This document shows, one piece after another, positions 24,554 through 33,910 of a stretch of DNA of 64,000 bases (positions within the stretch are counted from its first letter, which is position 1; every line of letters starts with the position of its first letter). The DNA lies in NCBI RefSeq assembly GCF_042932805.1, contig NZ_CP170633.1, positions 3,968,001-4,032,000 on the forward strand. Direction: 5' to 3'. The DNA comes from Ascidiaceihabitans sp029251465 (GTDB lineage: Bacteria > Pseudomonadota > Alphaproteobacteria > Rhodobacterales > Rhodobacteraceae). The position numbers and the translations under genes are program-made. Under the pieces are notes generated by a model that saw nothing but the letters and a program-made list of their open reading frames with translations, searched no databases and was not told where the DNA came from.

Positions 24554-25645
24554 ATGGGTGCGTATATTTTCCGCCGACTGTTGCTGGTTATCCCGACATT
24601 GATCGGTATCTTGCTGGTGAACTTCGCGTTGATCCAGTTTGTGCCCGGCGGTCCTGTTGAACAGGCAATTGCGCGCGCCCAAGGTGGTGGTGACGTGATG
24701 GCCGGGTTCGCAGGTGGCGGGAATGATAGTGCCATTGATGACCTGAACACCGCGTCCGACAGTACCTATATCGGCGCGCGTGGCTTGCCACCTGAATTTA
24801 TCGCTGAGCTTGAGGCGCAGTTCGGGTTCGACAAACCACCCGTCACGCGGTTCCTGAATATGCTGTGGAATTACGCGCGCTTTGATTTTGGCGAAAGCTA
24901 TTTCCGATCCGCAAATGTGGTCGAGCTGATCAAGGAAAAGCTGCCTGTTTCCATCACGTTAGGCCTTTGGTCGACGTTGATCGCCTATCTGATTTCGATC
25001 CCGCTAGGCATTCGCAAGGCTGTGCATGACGGGTCGCGGTTTGACACGTGGACCAGTGGTTTCATCATCGCCGCCTACGCGATCCCCAGCTTTTTGTTCG
25101 CGATCATGTTGTTGGTTTTGTTTGCCGGCGGCAGCTATTTCCAGTGGTTCCCACTGCGGGGTTTGACGTCTGACAATTTTGAGCAACTCAGCATGCTGGG
25201 CAAGATGCGGGATTACTTTTGGCACATTGCCTTGCCCGTTCTCGCCACCACTATCGGCAGCTTTGCGACGCTGACGCTACTGACCAAGAACAGCTTTCTG
25301 GACGAGATCAAAAAGCTGTATGTGGTCACCGCCCGCGCCAAGGGGCTAAGTGAACGCCAAGTGCTGTATGGCCACGTGTTCCGCAACGCGATGCTGATCG
25401 TGATTGCCTCGTTCCCTGGCGTTTTCATCTCGGTTTTCATCGCAGGTTCAGTCATCATCGAAACGATATTCTCGCTGGACGGTTTGGGCCGTCTGATGTT
25501 CGAGGCGACAGTGGCGCGCGATTATCCAATCGTCTTTGGGTCGTTGTTCATCTTTAGTTTGATCGGCCTTTTGGTCAGCATCATTTCAGACCTGATGTAC
25601 GTGCTGGTCGACCCCCGCATTGATTTCGAACGGAGGGAAGGCTGA
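24554..25645 (+). CDS. yejB: Oligopeptide ABC transporter permease YejB
   Basis: A 363-residue inner-membrane permease. It begins MGAYIFRRLLLVIPTLIGILLVNFALIQFVPGGPVEQAI, the usual DppB-type N-terminus, and contains the long YejB insertion (QGGGDVMAGFAGGGNDSAIDDLN). The EAA loop region reads YVVTARAKGLSERQVLYGHVFRNA. Its stop overlaps the start of yejE (TGATG), which suggests translational coupling. Confidence 0.94.
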   Translation: MGAYIFRRLLLVIPTLIGILLVNFALIQFVPGGPVEQAIARAQGGGDVMAGFAGGGNDSAIDDLNTASDSTYIGARGLPPEFIAELEAQFGFDKPPVTRFLNMLWNYARFDFGESYFRSANVVELIKEKLPVSITLGLWSTLIAYLISIPLGIRKAVHDGSRFDTWTSGFIIAAYAIPSFLFAIMLLVLFAGGSYFQWFPLRGLTSDNFEQLSMLGKMRDYFWHIALPVLATTIGSFATLTLLTKNSFLDEIKKLYVVTARAKGLSERQVLYGHVFRNAMLIVIASFPGVFISVFIAGSVIIETIFSLDGLGRLMFEATVARDYPIVFGSLFIFSLIGLLVSIISDLMYVLVDPRIDFERREG

Positions 25646-26751
25646 TGGCTTTGTCCCCTCTCAACAAACGTCGCTGGAACAATTTCCGGCGCAACAAGCG
25701 CGCGTATTGGTCGCTGTGGCTGTTTGCAATCCTGTTCGGCCTTAGTCTTTGCGCGGATGTGATCGCCAACGACAAGCCGATTTTGGTGCGTTACCAAGGT
25801 GCGAATTACTACCCGATTTTGCAGTTTTACCCGGAAACGGCGTTTGGCGGCGATTTCCAAACCGAGGCGGTTTACCGCGATCCAGAGGTGGAATGCTTGA
25901 TCGTGTCTGGCGGTTTGGACATCTGTTTTGACGACCCCGAAGGGATCATCGAAGATTCCGGTGACGGTGTGGTTGAGGGCGAACCGATCACCAAAGGCTG
26001 GACCATCTGGCCGCCGATCCCCTATTCGTACAACACAGCCGTCGAACGCCCCGGTGCGGCACCGTTGCCGCCGAACGGGCAGAACCTGCTAGGCACCGAT
26101 GGCACCAAACGCGACGTGCTGGCGCGGGTGATCCACGGGTTCCGCCTGTCTATCTTTTTCACGATTCTGGTGACGGGCACCGCGACGCTGATTGGCATTG
26201 TCGCTGGCGCGATCCAAGGGTTCTTTGGCGGGCTGACCGACTTGATTTTCCAACGGATCATCGAAATCTGGCAAGCGATCCCGGCTCTGTTCGTCATCAT
26301 TATCATGTTCGCGATTTTGGGGCGCAGTTTCTGGCTGCTTGTGGGGCTGTCGATCTTGTTTGCGTGGACCGGCCTTGTGGGTGTTGTGCGCGCCGAATTC
26401 TTGCGCGCGCGCAATCTGGAATACGTGCGTGCGGCCCGTGCGCTGGGCGTGTCCAACGTCACGATCATGTTCCGCCACATGCTGCCCAACGCGATGGTTG
26501 CCACGCTGACGATGCTGCCGTTCATCATCACGGCGACGATTTCATCGCTGGCTGTGCTCGATTACTTGGGCTTTGGTTTGCCGTCGTCAGCACCATCTTT
26601 GGGCGAACTGACGTTGCAAGCGAAACAGAACCTGCAAGCGCCTTGGCTGGCGTTTACCGCCTTCTTTACGTTCGCGATAATGTTGTCGCTGCTGGTGTTC
26701 ATCTTTGAGGGCATCCGCGATGCCTTTGATCCGCGAAAGACATTCCAATGA
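25645..26751 (+). CDS. yejE: Oligopeptide ABC transporter permease YejE
   Basis: A 368-residue inner-membrane permease with an N-terminal helix (SLWLFAILFGLSLCADVIAND), a large periplasmic insertion of about 100 residues typical of YejE, and a DppC-type core with the EAA motif EYVRAARALGVSNVTIMFRHMLPNA. GLGLP-type ending DYLGFGLPSSAPSLGEL is present. It overlaps yejF by four bases (ATGA). Confidence 0.94.
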   Translation: MALSPLNKRRWNNFRRNKRAYWSLWLFAILFGLSLCADVIANDKPILVRYQGANYYPILQFYPETAFGGDFQTEAVYRDPEVECLIVSGGLDICFDDPEGIIEDSGDGVVEGEPITKGWTIWPPIPYSYNTAVERPGAAPLPPNGQNLLGTDGTKRDVLARVIHGFRLSIFFTILVTGTATLIGIVAGAIQGFFGGLTDLIFQRIIEIWQAIPALFVIIIMFAILGRSFWLLVGLSILFAWTGLVGVVRAEFLRARNLEYVRAARALGVSNVTIMFRHMLPNAMVATLTMLPFIITATISSLAVLDYLGFGLPSSAPSLGELTLQAKQNLQAPWLAFTAFFTFAIMLSLLVFIFEGIRDAFDPRKTFQ

Positions 26752-28328
26752 GCGCGATTTTAGACGTCAAAGACCTTAACGTCCGCTTTCGCCAAGACGG
26801 GGCCGTGACCCACGCCGTGCGCGGTGTCAGCTTTAGCGTGAACAGGGGGGAAGTCGTGGCGTTGGTCGGCGAATCTGGGTCCGGCAAATCGGTCTCTGCC
26901 TTGTCCACCGTGTCGCTGTTGGGTGACAGCGCCGAGGTCACCGGGTCGGTCACCTACGACGGTCAGGAAATGATTGGCGCAAGTGACCGCACGCTGCGCA
27001 AAGTGCGCGGCAACGACATTAGCTTTATCTTTCAAGAACCGATGTCGTCGCTGAACCCGCTGCACACGATTGATAAACAACTCAGCGAAAGCCTCGCGTT
27101 GCACCAAGGGGTGATCGGGCCAGATGCCCGTGTTCGCGTGCTGGAACTGCTTGAAAAAGTCGGAATCAGGGATGCTGAAACCCGCCTGTCCAGCTATCCG
27201 CATCAGCTGTCCGGTGGGCAACGCCAGCGCGTGATGATTGCGATGGCGCTGGCGAACAAACCGGATGTTCTGATCGCGGATGAACCGACGACGGCGCTGG
27301 ATGTGACCATTCAGGCGCAAATTTTGGACCTGCTCAAAGACCTCAAGGACGCGGAAGGCATGGGCCTTTTGTTCATCACGCACGATCTTGGCATCGTGCG
27401 CCGCATCGCGGACCGCGTGTTTGTGATGCAGCAAGGTGAAGTTGTTGAAAGCGGCCCAACGGCTGAGTTGTTCGCCAATCCGCAACATCCCTACACGCAA
27501 AAACTGCTGGGGGCTGAACCGACGGGCACGCCTGCCCCGGTGCCTGAGGGTGCTAAGGTGATGGTTGAAACGGACAACCTCAAGGTCTGGTTCCCGATCG
27601 CCGCAGGCGTCATGCGCCGCACCGTTGGCCACGTAAAGGCCGTTAACGCATCGACATTCAACGTGCGCGCGGGCGAAACGTTGGGCATCGTCGGCGAAAG
27701 TGGATCGGGCAAAACGACGATGGCGCTGGCGATCATGCGCCTGATCGCCTCCGAGGGCGGCATCACATATGACGGTCAGGATATCCGCAGCTGGAAGACC
27801 CGCGAATTGCGGCGTTTGCGCAAAGATATGCAGATCGTGTTTCAGGATCCGTTTGGGTCGCTAAGCCCACGCATGACCTGCATGCAGATCATCGCCGAAG
27901 GGCTGACTGTGCACAACATCGACCCAGATCGCGATCACCGCGATCTGGTGCGCGAAGTGATGATCGAAACCGGTTTAGATCCAGCCACGATGGACCGCTA
28001 TCCGCACGAATTTTCAGGTGGTCAACGCCAGCGGATTGCAATCGCGCGGGCCATGGTTTTGCGCCCCAAGCTGCTGGTGTTGGATGAACCGACCTCGGCG
28101 CTGGACATGACTGTGCAGGTGCAGATCGTCGATCTGTTGCGCGAATTGCAGGTCAAATACGGGCTGGCCTATTTGTTCATCAGCCACGATCTGAAAGTCA
28201 TCCGCGCCATGTCGCACAAGGTGATTGTGATGAAACAAGGTGACGTGATCGAGCAGGGCACCGCGCAGGATCTGTTTGAGAACCCGCAGACAGATTACAC
28301 GCGCGAATTGTTGCAAGCGACCCACTAG
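26748..28328 (+). CDS. yejF: Oligopeptide ABC transporter double ATPase YejF
   Basis: A 526-residue cytoplasmic protein with two ABC ATPase domains in tandem. Each has Walker A (GESGSGKS near residue 44 and GESGSGKT near residue 316), a signature (LSGGQRQRV and FSGGQRQRI) and Walker B (VLIADEPTTALD and LLVLDEPTSALD). A peptide-transporter C-terminal segment (NPQHPYTQKLL) follows the first domain. It energises YejB and YejE. It is the last gene of the operon. Confidence 0.95.
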   Translation: MSAILDVKDLNVRFRQDGAVTHAVRGVSFSVNRGEVVALVGESGSGKSVSALSTVSLLGDSAEVTGSVTYDGQEMIGASDRTLRKVRGNDISFIFQEPMSSLNPLHTIDKQLSESLALHQGVIGPDARVRVLELLEKVGIRDAETRLSSYPHQLSGGQRQRVMIAMALANKPDVLIADEPTTALDVTIQAQILDLLKDLKDAEGMGLLFITHDLGIVRRIADRVFVMQQGEVVESGPTAELFANPQHPYTQKLLGAEPTGTPAPVPEGAKVMVETDNLKVWFPIAAGVMRRTVGHVKAVNASTFNVRAGETLGIVGESGSGKTTMALAIMRLIASEGGITYDGQDIRSWKTRELRRLRKDMQIVFQDPFGSLSPRMTCMQIIAEGLTVHNIDPDRDHRDLVREVMIETGLDPATMDRYPHEFSGGQRQRIAIARAMVLRPKLLVLDEPTSALDMTVQVQIVDLLRELQVKYGLAYLFISHDLKVIRAMSHKVIVMKQGDVIEQGTAQDLFENPQTDYTRELLQATH

Positions 28329-28406
28329 ACCGTCACGCAAACGCGCTTTGCATCCCGGCGCGCGCTCTGGCACCTTTGGTCTATTAAGGCCAAAGGAATA
28401 CTGCCC

Positions 28407-29423
28407 ATGCGTTCGATGCCCCAGTCCGTTTACCGCTATATCTTTCGCTACTCCAAGGCCCGCCAGATGGTGGTGATCGTCATGACGCTTGGGTTGTTGC
28501 CGCTGGCCCCCATCCCGCTGGAATTACAGCGACGGATGCTGGATGACGCGGTCGCGGGCAAAGACGTCGATCTGCTGATTTGGCTGGGCTCGCTTTACAT
28601 CGCAACGCTTTTGCTGGCGTCCGGGCTGAAGCTGTTGATGCGCATTCAGCGCGAATTGATCTCGGCCAAGATTGTGCACACGCTGCGCCGTTCAGTTTTT
28701 TATTGTATCTACACAATTATTCCACCCTCTCGGATCAAGGCGAGTGCGGCTGGCGAGGACGTCGTTGACGAAGGCGCTGTCGTGTCCATGCTCTCCAGCG
28801 AAGTCGAAAAGCTGGGTGGTTTTGCTGGCTCTGCGATCTCTGGTCCGTTGCTGCAAATTGGTACGCTCGTTTCGATCCTTGGGTACATGTTTTACATCGA
28901 ACCGCTGGTGGCTGCGATCGCATTGGCGTTGTATTCACCGCAATTTGTCATCGTGCCGATCTTTCAGGCGCGGATGAACCGGTTGGCGAAACGCAAGGCG
29001 CTAAAGGTCCGCCGCCTTGGCAATTTCATCGTGGATCAGGCCGAAGAAGAACTGCTGCAACAAGAGCCGCCCGCGCTGTTCACCGAGCTGACAGACGCGA
29101 TTTTGAAGATCAGAACCAAGTTTTTGATGACTAAAAATGTGATGAAGACGCTGAACAATTTACTGATCGCAATGGGCCCCTTTGGCGTGATTGCCTATGG
29201 CGGGTATCTGGCGATCAATGACCAGATCGAGGTTGGTGTGATTCTGGCCTTTGTGTCGGGGTTGGAACGCTTGGGCGGCCCCATCCGCGATCTGATCGGC
29301 AGCTATTCGTCGATCACTGATGCGCGGATGCGGTATGGTATTTTGCTGGCCTCGTTCCCGTCCCACATGGATGCGGATGATCCGGTGCCGATGCCCAACA
29401 TGATGGGTGGCGAGACGATTTAG
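28407..29423 (+). CDS. ABC transporter membrane domain protein without ATPase domain
   Basis: A 338-residue protein that matches only the transmembrane half of type-1 (MsbA/LapB-like) ABC exporters. Hydrophobic helices are visible at about 20-40 (MVVIVMTLGLLPLAPIPL), 60-80, 145-185 and 255-290. No Walker A, signature or Walker B motif is present, and the protein ends shortly after the last helix (PMPNMMGGETI). The next gene is on the other strand, so no partner ATPase is adjacent. The start at 28407 follows an AAAGGAA. It may use an ATPase encoded elsewhere or have a non-transport role. Confidence 0.8.
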   Translation: MRSMPQSVYRYIFRYSKARQMVVIVMTLGLLPLAPIPLELQRRMLDDAVAGKDVDLLIWLGSLYIATLLLASGLKLLMRIQRELISAKIVHTLRRSVFYCIYTIIPPSRIKASAAGEDVVDEGAVVSMLSSEVEKLGGFAGSAISGPLLQIGTLVSILGYMFYIEPLVAAIALALYSPQFVIVPIFQARMNRLAKRKALKVRRLGNFIVDQAEEELLQQEPPALFTELTDAILKIRTKFLMTKNVMKTLNNLLIAMGPFGVIAYGGYLAINDQIEVGVILAFVSGLERLGGPIRDLIGSYSSITDARMRYGILLASFPSHMDADDPVPMPNMMGGETI

Positions 29424-29966
29424 CTAGGCTGCCTCGTCCGTTTTGATGACACGCGCGTAGGTGCCTGACAGCGCAGCCATGAACGATGCCATAACCGCCG
29501 GGGCAGGGACCGAAACGCCGTTCCAGTCCACTGCTTTTGCGGCACAGGCATCTGCCACAACGCTCACCTCAAACCCGAAATCCTTGGCAGCGCGGGCCGT
29601 GGCATCGATGCACATCTGCGCCATGGCTCCGGCGATCTGAACCTCAGTGATTTTTGCGGCTTGCAGGTGTTCCAACAGGTCCGTTTCATGGAAACTATTG
29701 GGGCGATGTTTGAGGACAACAACTTCCTCCGGCAAGGGCGCAACCGCGTCGTGTATCTGCGCGCCAACCGAGTTTGGGCGAAAGAACGGCGCGGTTTCAC
29801 CGCCTTCGTGGCGCACGTGAATGACAATGCGACCAGCCACGCGGGCCTTGACCAAAAGACGGGCGGCATTGGCCGCGGCAGTGTCCATATTGTGCAATGG
29901 CCAAAGCCCTCCTTCGAAATAATCGTTCTGGATATCCACCAGAACCAACGCTGTTTTATCGGTCAT
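29424..29966 (-). CDS. Isochorismatase-like cysteine hydrolase
   Basis: A 180-residue hydrolase of the isochorismatase/nicotinamidase fold. It starts MTDKTALVLVDIQNDYFEGG (catalytic Asp region), has VVLKHRPNSFHETDLLEHL with the catalytic Lys, and QIAGAMAQMCIDATARAAKDFGF with the nucleophile Cys. Substrate unknown. ATG 29966 is chosen as the first Met of the fold; a longer frame extends to 29999. Its 3' end abuts the ABC membrane protein stop. A small open frame with a good ribosome binding site ends eight bases upstream. Confidence 0.88.
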   Translation of the reverse strand: MTDKTALVLVDIQNDYFEGGLWPLHNMDTAAANAARLLVKARVAGRIVIHVRHEGGETAPFFRPNSVGAQIHDAVAPLPEEVVVLKHRPNSFHETDLLEHLQAAKITEVQIAGAMAQMCIDATARAAKDFGFEVSVVADACAAKAVDWNGVSVPAPAVMASFMAALSGTYARVIKTDEAA

Positions 29967-29974
29967 ATGGATGC

Positions 29975-30133
29975 TCACAACTTGTTCGGATCGATGCAAC
30001 GTTTGGGGGCAAGGAACCAGTGGCCCGAGGGCAACCAGCGCACCCGCGATTGGATGCTTGGTTTCACATCACGCACGGCGACGCAGTTTGAACGTGTCGC
30101 GGTCATGAAAGATTTGGCATAAATGTTGAACAT
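29975..30133 (-). CDS. Possible small protein upstream of the isochorismatase-like gene
   Basis: A 52-codon frame starts with ATG at 30133, six bases after a perfect AGGAG, and stops eight bases before the hydrolase start. The peptide begins MFNIYAKSFMTATRSNC, contains RVRWLPSGHWF and ends CIDPNKL. It is basic and not a membrane helix. I recognise no family. Support is the ribosome binding site, the spacing to the next gene and the fact that the hydrolase has a weak site of its own, so coupling is likely. Confidence 0.5.
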   Translation of the reverse strand: MFNIYAKSFMTATRSNCVAVRDVKPSIQSRVRWLPSGHWFLAPKRCIDPNKL

Positions 30134-30234
30134 TTCAATCTCCTGATGTTGTGTGGATCTTCCATTGCTTTATTGAATTTTCGGGAACAGAATGCGATTC
30201 AATTGAAATTCCTTCATGTAAGTTAGGCTAACAT

Positions 30235-31119
30235 ATGGATTGGCGTGATCTTCCGCCGCTTGCCGGTTTGCGGGCGTTTGCCGCGTTCGCTGATACAGGC
30301 GGCGTGGCCCAGGCAGGCGTTGCTTTGGGTGTCAGCCATGCGGCGATCAGTCAGCAATTGCGCAGTCTTGAGGCGCACTTGGGGGTGTCGTTGTTAGACC
30401 GTGCGGGGCGCACGATGCACCTGACGGCCGAGGGTGACGCGCTGGCCCACGCTGCCTTGCAAGGTTTCGCGCAAATGATCGAGGCAAGCCGCACAATCAC
30501 CGGTGCCAACGACACGCGCCCGCTGCATATTACTGCAACACCCACGTTTGCGGCGTCGTGGTTAATGCCGTGCCTGCCCAGATTTCGCGCCATTGCGCCG
30601 GACGTTAATATTCTGCTGAACCCGACGCCTGACACGGTGACGCTGGAACCGGGCGGCGTCGACATTGCGATCAGGTACGGGACGGGGCCGTGGGCGGGGC
30701 TGGACAATGAACTGTGGTTGGAATCGCCCATGGTTGTTGTCGGCGCGCCCGAACTAATTGGCGGCAAACAGATCGACAGTGCCGATGATTTGCGCCACCT
30801 GCCGTGGCTCGAAGAATTCGGACGTTCCGAGGGCAGCGATTGGCTGCGCGAACACGGCGTTTCTGAGGCCACAACAGCCGGGTTCATCCAAGTGCCGGGC
30901 AATCTGATGCTGGACGGGGCCCGCGACGGGCAGGGGATCGCGGTAACGGTGCGCGCATTTGTCGAAGCCGATTTGCAATCGGGTCGATTGGTCCTGCTGG
31001 CCGAGGAAGAACGCGAGGGCGCGGGCTATCACATTGTTACGCGGCCAGGCGTGCAGCGACCGCCGCTCAAAGCGTTCGTGCGCTGGCTGAAACGTATTTT
31101 GGCAGAAGAAGGTGCTTAG
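30235..31119 (+). CDS. LysR family transcriptional regulator (GcvA-like)
   Basis: A 294-residue LysR regulator. The N-terminal winged helix reads LPPLAGLRAFAAFADTGGVAQAGVALGVSHAAISQQLRSLE, followed by LGVSLLDRAGRTMHLTAEG. The effector-binding domain starts HITATPTFAASWLMPCLPRF as in GcvA/AmpR-like members. It is divergent from the small ORF and isochorismatase-like gene, with about 100 bases between, which suggests that it controls them. Confidence 0.92.
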   Translation: MDWRDLPPLAGLRAFAAFADTGGVAQAGVALGVSHAAISQQLRSLEAHLGVSLLDRAGRTMHLTAEGDALAHAALQGFAQMIEASRTITGANDTRPLHITATPTFAASWLMPCLPRFRAIAPDVNILLNPTPDTVTLEPGGVDIAIRYGTGPWAGLDNELWLESPMVVVGAPELIGGKQIDSADDLRHLPWLEEFGRSEGSDWLREHGVSEATTAGFIQVPGNLMLDGARDGQGIAVTVRAFVEADLQSGRLVLLAEEEREGAGYHIVTRPGVQRPPLKAFVRWLKRILAEEGA

Positions 31120-31122
31120 CGT

Positions 31123-32547
31123 CTAAGACGCAGGCCCGACCATAAAGCAGGTCACGTTGCGCGCTTGCAATCGACGACAGGCAAGGTCGGCGGTTTCGCG
31201 GGTCATGCCCATGAAATTCGCGTCAAATCCACGGGGTCGTTGCACCACTTTGCGCAGTGATCCATCCAGCGTCGACATCTCGGACAGGGCCGTTTTCAGT
31301 AAAACGCGTTCGGCTTTGTAGCGGCTGGGGTAACGACCAACGTTCACACCCCAGTGACGCCCGCCCGAGGTCGACAAACGCGTGACGACTTCGGGTTCCG
31401 GGGCCACGCGGGCCAAGACGAGGTTCTCGGGGCGTGCGTTGGGACGGGTCGAAACAACGGCGATGCTTTGATCGGGTTGCTCTGTAATTTCGGGCGTGGA
31501 TTGTTGCGCCTCGGCGATGGCCGAGTTGATGTCAGCGGGCAGAACCGTGGTTGTGGTTTCAAGTGCGGCCACCAAGACGGGGGCCTCGGCCCCTGGGCGC
31601 AGCTGCGGTCGAAGGCTGGTTTTGACCGCCACGTTCAGGCGGATCGTTTTGCCCGCACCTTTTGGCTTGGCCTGGTCAACACTGGCGTAATTCGGGGCGT
31701 CAGGTTTGCGAACTGGCGCACGTGATGGCGCGCGGCGAAACCCGAGGTCCAGCAGTTCGGCAACTTTGGCGTTGCGCGCGGCTGACGATTTGCCACCAAA
31801 AACGGTTGCGATGATCCGCTCGTTTCCGCGCTCTGCCGAGGCGACAAGGTTGGACCCAGCCGCCCGTGTGTAGCCGGTTTTGATCCCGTCAGCGCCCTTG
31901 TACGACGCCAGCAAACGGCGGTTGGTGTTGGCCACTTCGCGGATGCCCGCGTCGGTGGTCGTGCGCGAGAACAGGTTATAATACTGCGGATAGTCGTACA
32001 AGACGTGCCGCCCCAGGGTCGACATATCGCGCGCCGTGGACATGTGGCCGGTTTCGGTCAGGCCATGCGCGTTTTTGAACGTGGTGCGGGTCATGCCCAA
32101 TGCTTGGGCTGTGCGGGTCATGCGGCGGGCGAATTTCGCCTCTGAGCCACTGATCGCTTCGCCGATGGCCGTCGCTGCATCGTTCGCGGATTTCACCGCA
32201 GCGGCGCGGATCAAATAGCGCATCGAAATTCTCTGACCGGCTTTCAGACCCAGCTTTGAGGGCGGTTCTGCGGCGGCATTTTTCGAGATTTTGACCTTGG
32301 TATCAAGCGAGATTTCGCCCCGCTCGATCGCTTCGAATGCGATGTACAGCGTCATCATTTTGGTGAGCGATGCAGGATGCAATCGCGTGTCTGCGTTGCG
32401 TGCATGCAGCACTTCGCCAGTGCGCGCATCCATGACGAATGCAGCATAGGGGGCGGCTGCGACACTAAGCGGTAAAACCACCAGCATCCAAACAGCTGCG
32501 ATGAACAATAGCCCAAAACGGGCCGGCTGTATGCGCCGAACCTTCAC
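31123..32547 (-). CDS. D-alanyl-D-alanine carboxypeptidase with SPOR domain
   Basis: A 474-residue penicillin-binding protein of the DacA/DacC type. A signal segment (FGLLFIAAVWMLVVLPLSVAAAPYA) precedes the peptidase domain with SLTKM (catalytic Ser and Lys), SAN (SxN) and KTG. A linker of about 120 residues leads to a C-terminal SPOR domain (WGVNVGRYPSRYKAERVLLKTA) that binds denuded glycan strands at division sites. It trims peptidoglycan pentapeptides. It converges with the LysR gene, with only three bases between. Confidence 0.93.
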   Translation of the reverse strand: MKVRRIQPARFGLLFIAAVWMLVVLPLSVAAAPYAAFVMDARTGEVLHARNADTRLHPASLTKMMTLYIAFEAIERGEISLDTKVKISKNAAAEPPSKLGLKAGQRISMRYLIRAAAVKSANDAATAIGEAISGSEAKFARRMTRTAQALGMTRTTFKNAHGLTETGHMSTARDMSTLGRHVLYDYPQYYNLFSRTTTDAGIREVANTNRRLLASYKGADGIKTGYTRAAGSNLVASAERGNERIIATVFGGKSSAARNAKVAELLDLGFRRAPSRAPVRKPDAPNYASVDQAKPKGAGKTIRLNVAVKTSLRPQLRPGAEAPVLVAALETTTTVLPADINSAIAEAQQSTPEITEQPDQSIAVVSTRPNARPENLVLARVAPEPEVVTRLSTSGGRHWGVNVGRYPSRYKAERVLLKTALSEMSTLDGSLRKVVQRPRGFDANFMGMTRETADLACRRLQARNVTCFMVGPAS

Positions 32548-32770
32548 AATGAATCTGCCTTTTTCTGCCTCTGGGCTGCCTGCTTTTTGCGGCTTACCCT
32601 TATTTTTATGTGGCTAGACTAACATAAGTTCAATTTTCGATAAACCCTTAGAATCAAAGCGATAGGCAGTTTTCTGCGCTGCAATAAATCTACATGTTGG
32701 GGTGGTGGGAAGTTTGCGCAATAGACCTGCCAATGTGTCAAGAATGTGGCAGCAGGCCTTGGGGAGTGCC

Positions 32771-33097
32771 TTATGGCCTGTGTAGATTTGTAATGTAGGC
32801 GTTCGGCAAAAATGACAGGGCCAATGAAAAGGCACAGGGCGCGTGCAAATGTGCCTTGATCGCGGTCTCTAGTTTCTGGGCCAAAGCGTTCATAAATGCG
32901 GTGTCGCGGTGTGGTTTTTCCAGCACAGAGACTTTGATCAAAACATGCGTGTGGTGAAATTCTGCAACCTTGTGCGCCCGTCCTTTGCATGCCCCTGCAG
33001 CGCCATCAAAGGCGGCGATTGTGCTTTCGATCGCGGCCAGAATGGCTGGCGCATTAAGGGTCAGATCGCTGGAATAGTTCAGGTCGGCCTGTGGCAT
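32771..33097 (-). CDS. 5-carboxymethyl-2-hydroxymuconate isomerase family protein
   Basis: A 108-residue small isomerase of the tautomerase superfamily. It starts MPQADLNYSSDLTLNAPAI, with the proline just after Met that is catalytic in this family, and has HTHVLIKVSVLEKPHRDTAFMNALAQKLETAI. In homoprotocatechuate degradation CHMI isomerises a ring-cleavage product. No other gene of that route is nearby, so the true substrate is open. It follows the HAD gene by three bases and has AAAGGAT before the ATG. Confidence 0.78.
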   Translation of the reverse strand: MPQADLNYSSDLTLNAPAILAAIESTIAAFDGAAGACKGRAHKVAEFHHTHVLIKVSVLEKPHRDTAFMNALAQKLETAIKAHLHAPCAFSLALSFLPNAYITNLHRP

Positions 33098-33100
33098 GGT

Positions 33101-33808
33101 TTATCCTTTGGTAAGATCGCCCAGCAACGCAGCTAACGCGCCAAGATCTGGGATCGTGTGATAACGTGGGCTGTGGACAGGTGGGTCGGCGCGCTCGATT
33201 TCCCAAGCGATACCATGCGGCACAAACACGCCCCACCCGCCTGCGTCAATCATCGGTACAACATCGGATTTCATCGAATTGCCGATCATCATGCCTTGTG
33301 CAGACCCGGTGCCGTGTTGCGAAAAGATGCGGGCATAGACGTCTGGCACCTTGTCCGAGACGATTTCGACGCCGTCAAACACATCCCCCAAACCGGATTG
33401 CGCGACTTTGCGTTCTTGGTCCAGCAGATCACCTTTGGTGATGATCAGAACTTTGCCATGGCTTTTCGCGGCGTCCACGGCTTCGGCCGCAAAGGGCAGT
33501 AATTCTATCGGATAGGCCAGCATCTCTTTGCCGGCGTCGATCAGCTGCGCGATCACTTTTCCCGGTACTTTGTGATTGGTGACCTCGAGCGCGGTTTCGA
33601 TCATCGACAGCACAAAGCCTTTGACGCCAAACCCGTAATGCAAAATGTTGCGACGCTCTGCTGCGACCAACAATGCCTTTAGATCAGGGCCATCCATGTA
33701 GTCGGCCAGCAGTGTCACAAAGCGGTCTTGGGTCAGGTAAAAAAACCGTTCGTTGTGCCAAAGCGTGTCGTCGGCATCAAAGGCAATCGTGGTAAGGGTG
33801 TTACTCAT
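33101..33808 (-). CDS. HAD family hydrolase
   Basis: A 235-residue haloacid-dehalogenase-fold phosphatase. The nucleophile motif is AFDADDTLWHN near residue 10, motif II is VLIITKGD and motif IV is GNSMKSDVVPMIDAGGWGVFVPHG. A helical cap lies between. It resembles YjjG/PhnX-like subclass I phosphatases. Substrate unknown. It is the first gene of a two-gene unit with the isomerase. Confidence 0.88.
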   Translation of the reverse strand: MSNTLTTIAFDADDTLWHNERFFYLTQDRFVTLLADYMDGPDLKALLVAAERRNILHYGFGVKGFVLSMIETALEVTNHKVPGKVIAQLIDAGKEMLAYPIELLPFAAEAVDAAKSHGKVLIITKGDLLDQERKVAQSGLGDVFDGVEIVSDKVPDVYARIFSQHGTGSAQGMMIGNSMKSDVVPMIDAGGWGVFVPHGIAWEIERADPPVHSPRYHTIPDLGALAALLGDLTKG

Positions 33809-33910
33809 CTGGTGCGCTGCCTCTTTTCTAAAGCCACAACGACGTTATATAGACCTATTCAAGAGCGAACACATGGATTCGAACAGATGAATTCGAGGAC
33901 CCAAACGTTG

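Noticed and set aside
31119..31131. GCGTCT-A-AGACGC palindrome between LysR and the carboxypeptidase gene
   Set aside because: Very short, overlaps stop codons of two convergent genes and has no T tract; likely chance.
32686..32789. Nested inverted repeats (AAATCTACA/TGTAGATTT around CTGCCA/TGGCAG) upstream of the D,D-carboxypeptidase gene
   Set aside because: The right outer arm lies inside the end of the isomerase gene, the arms are short and far apart, and no RNA family is recognised.
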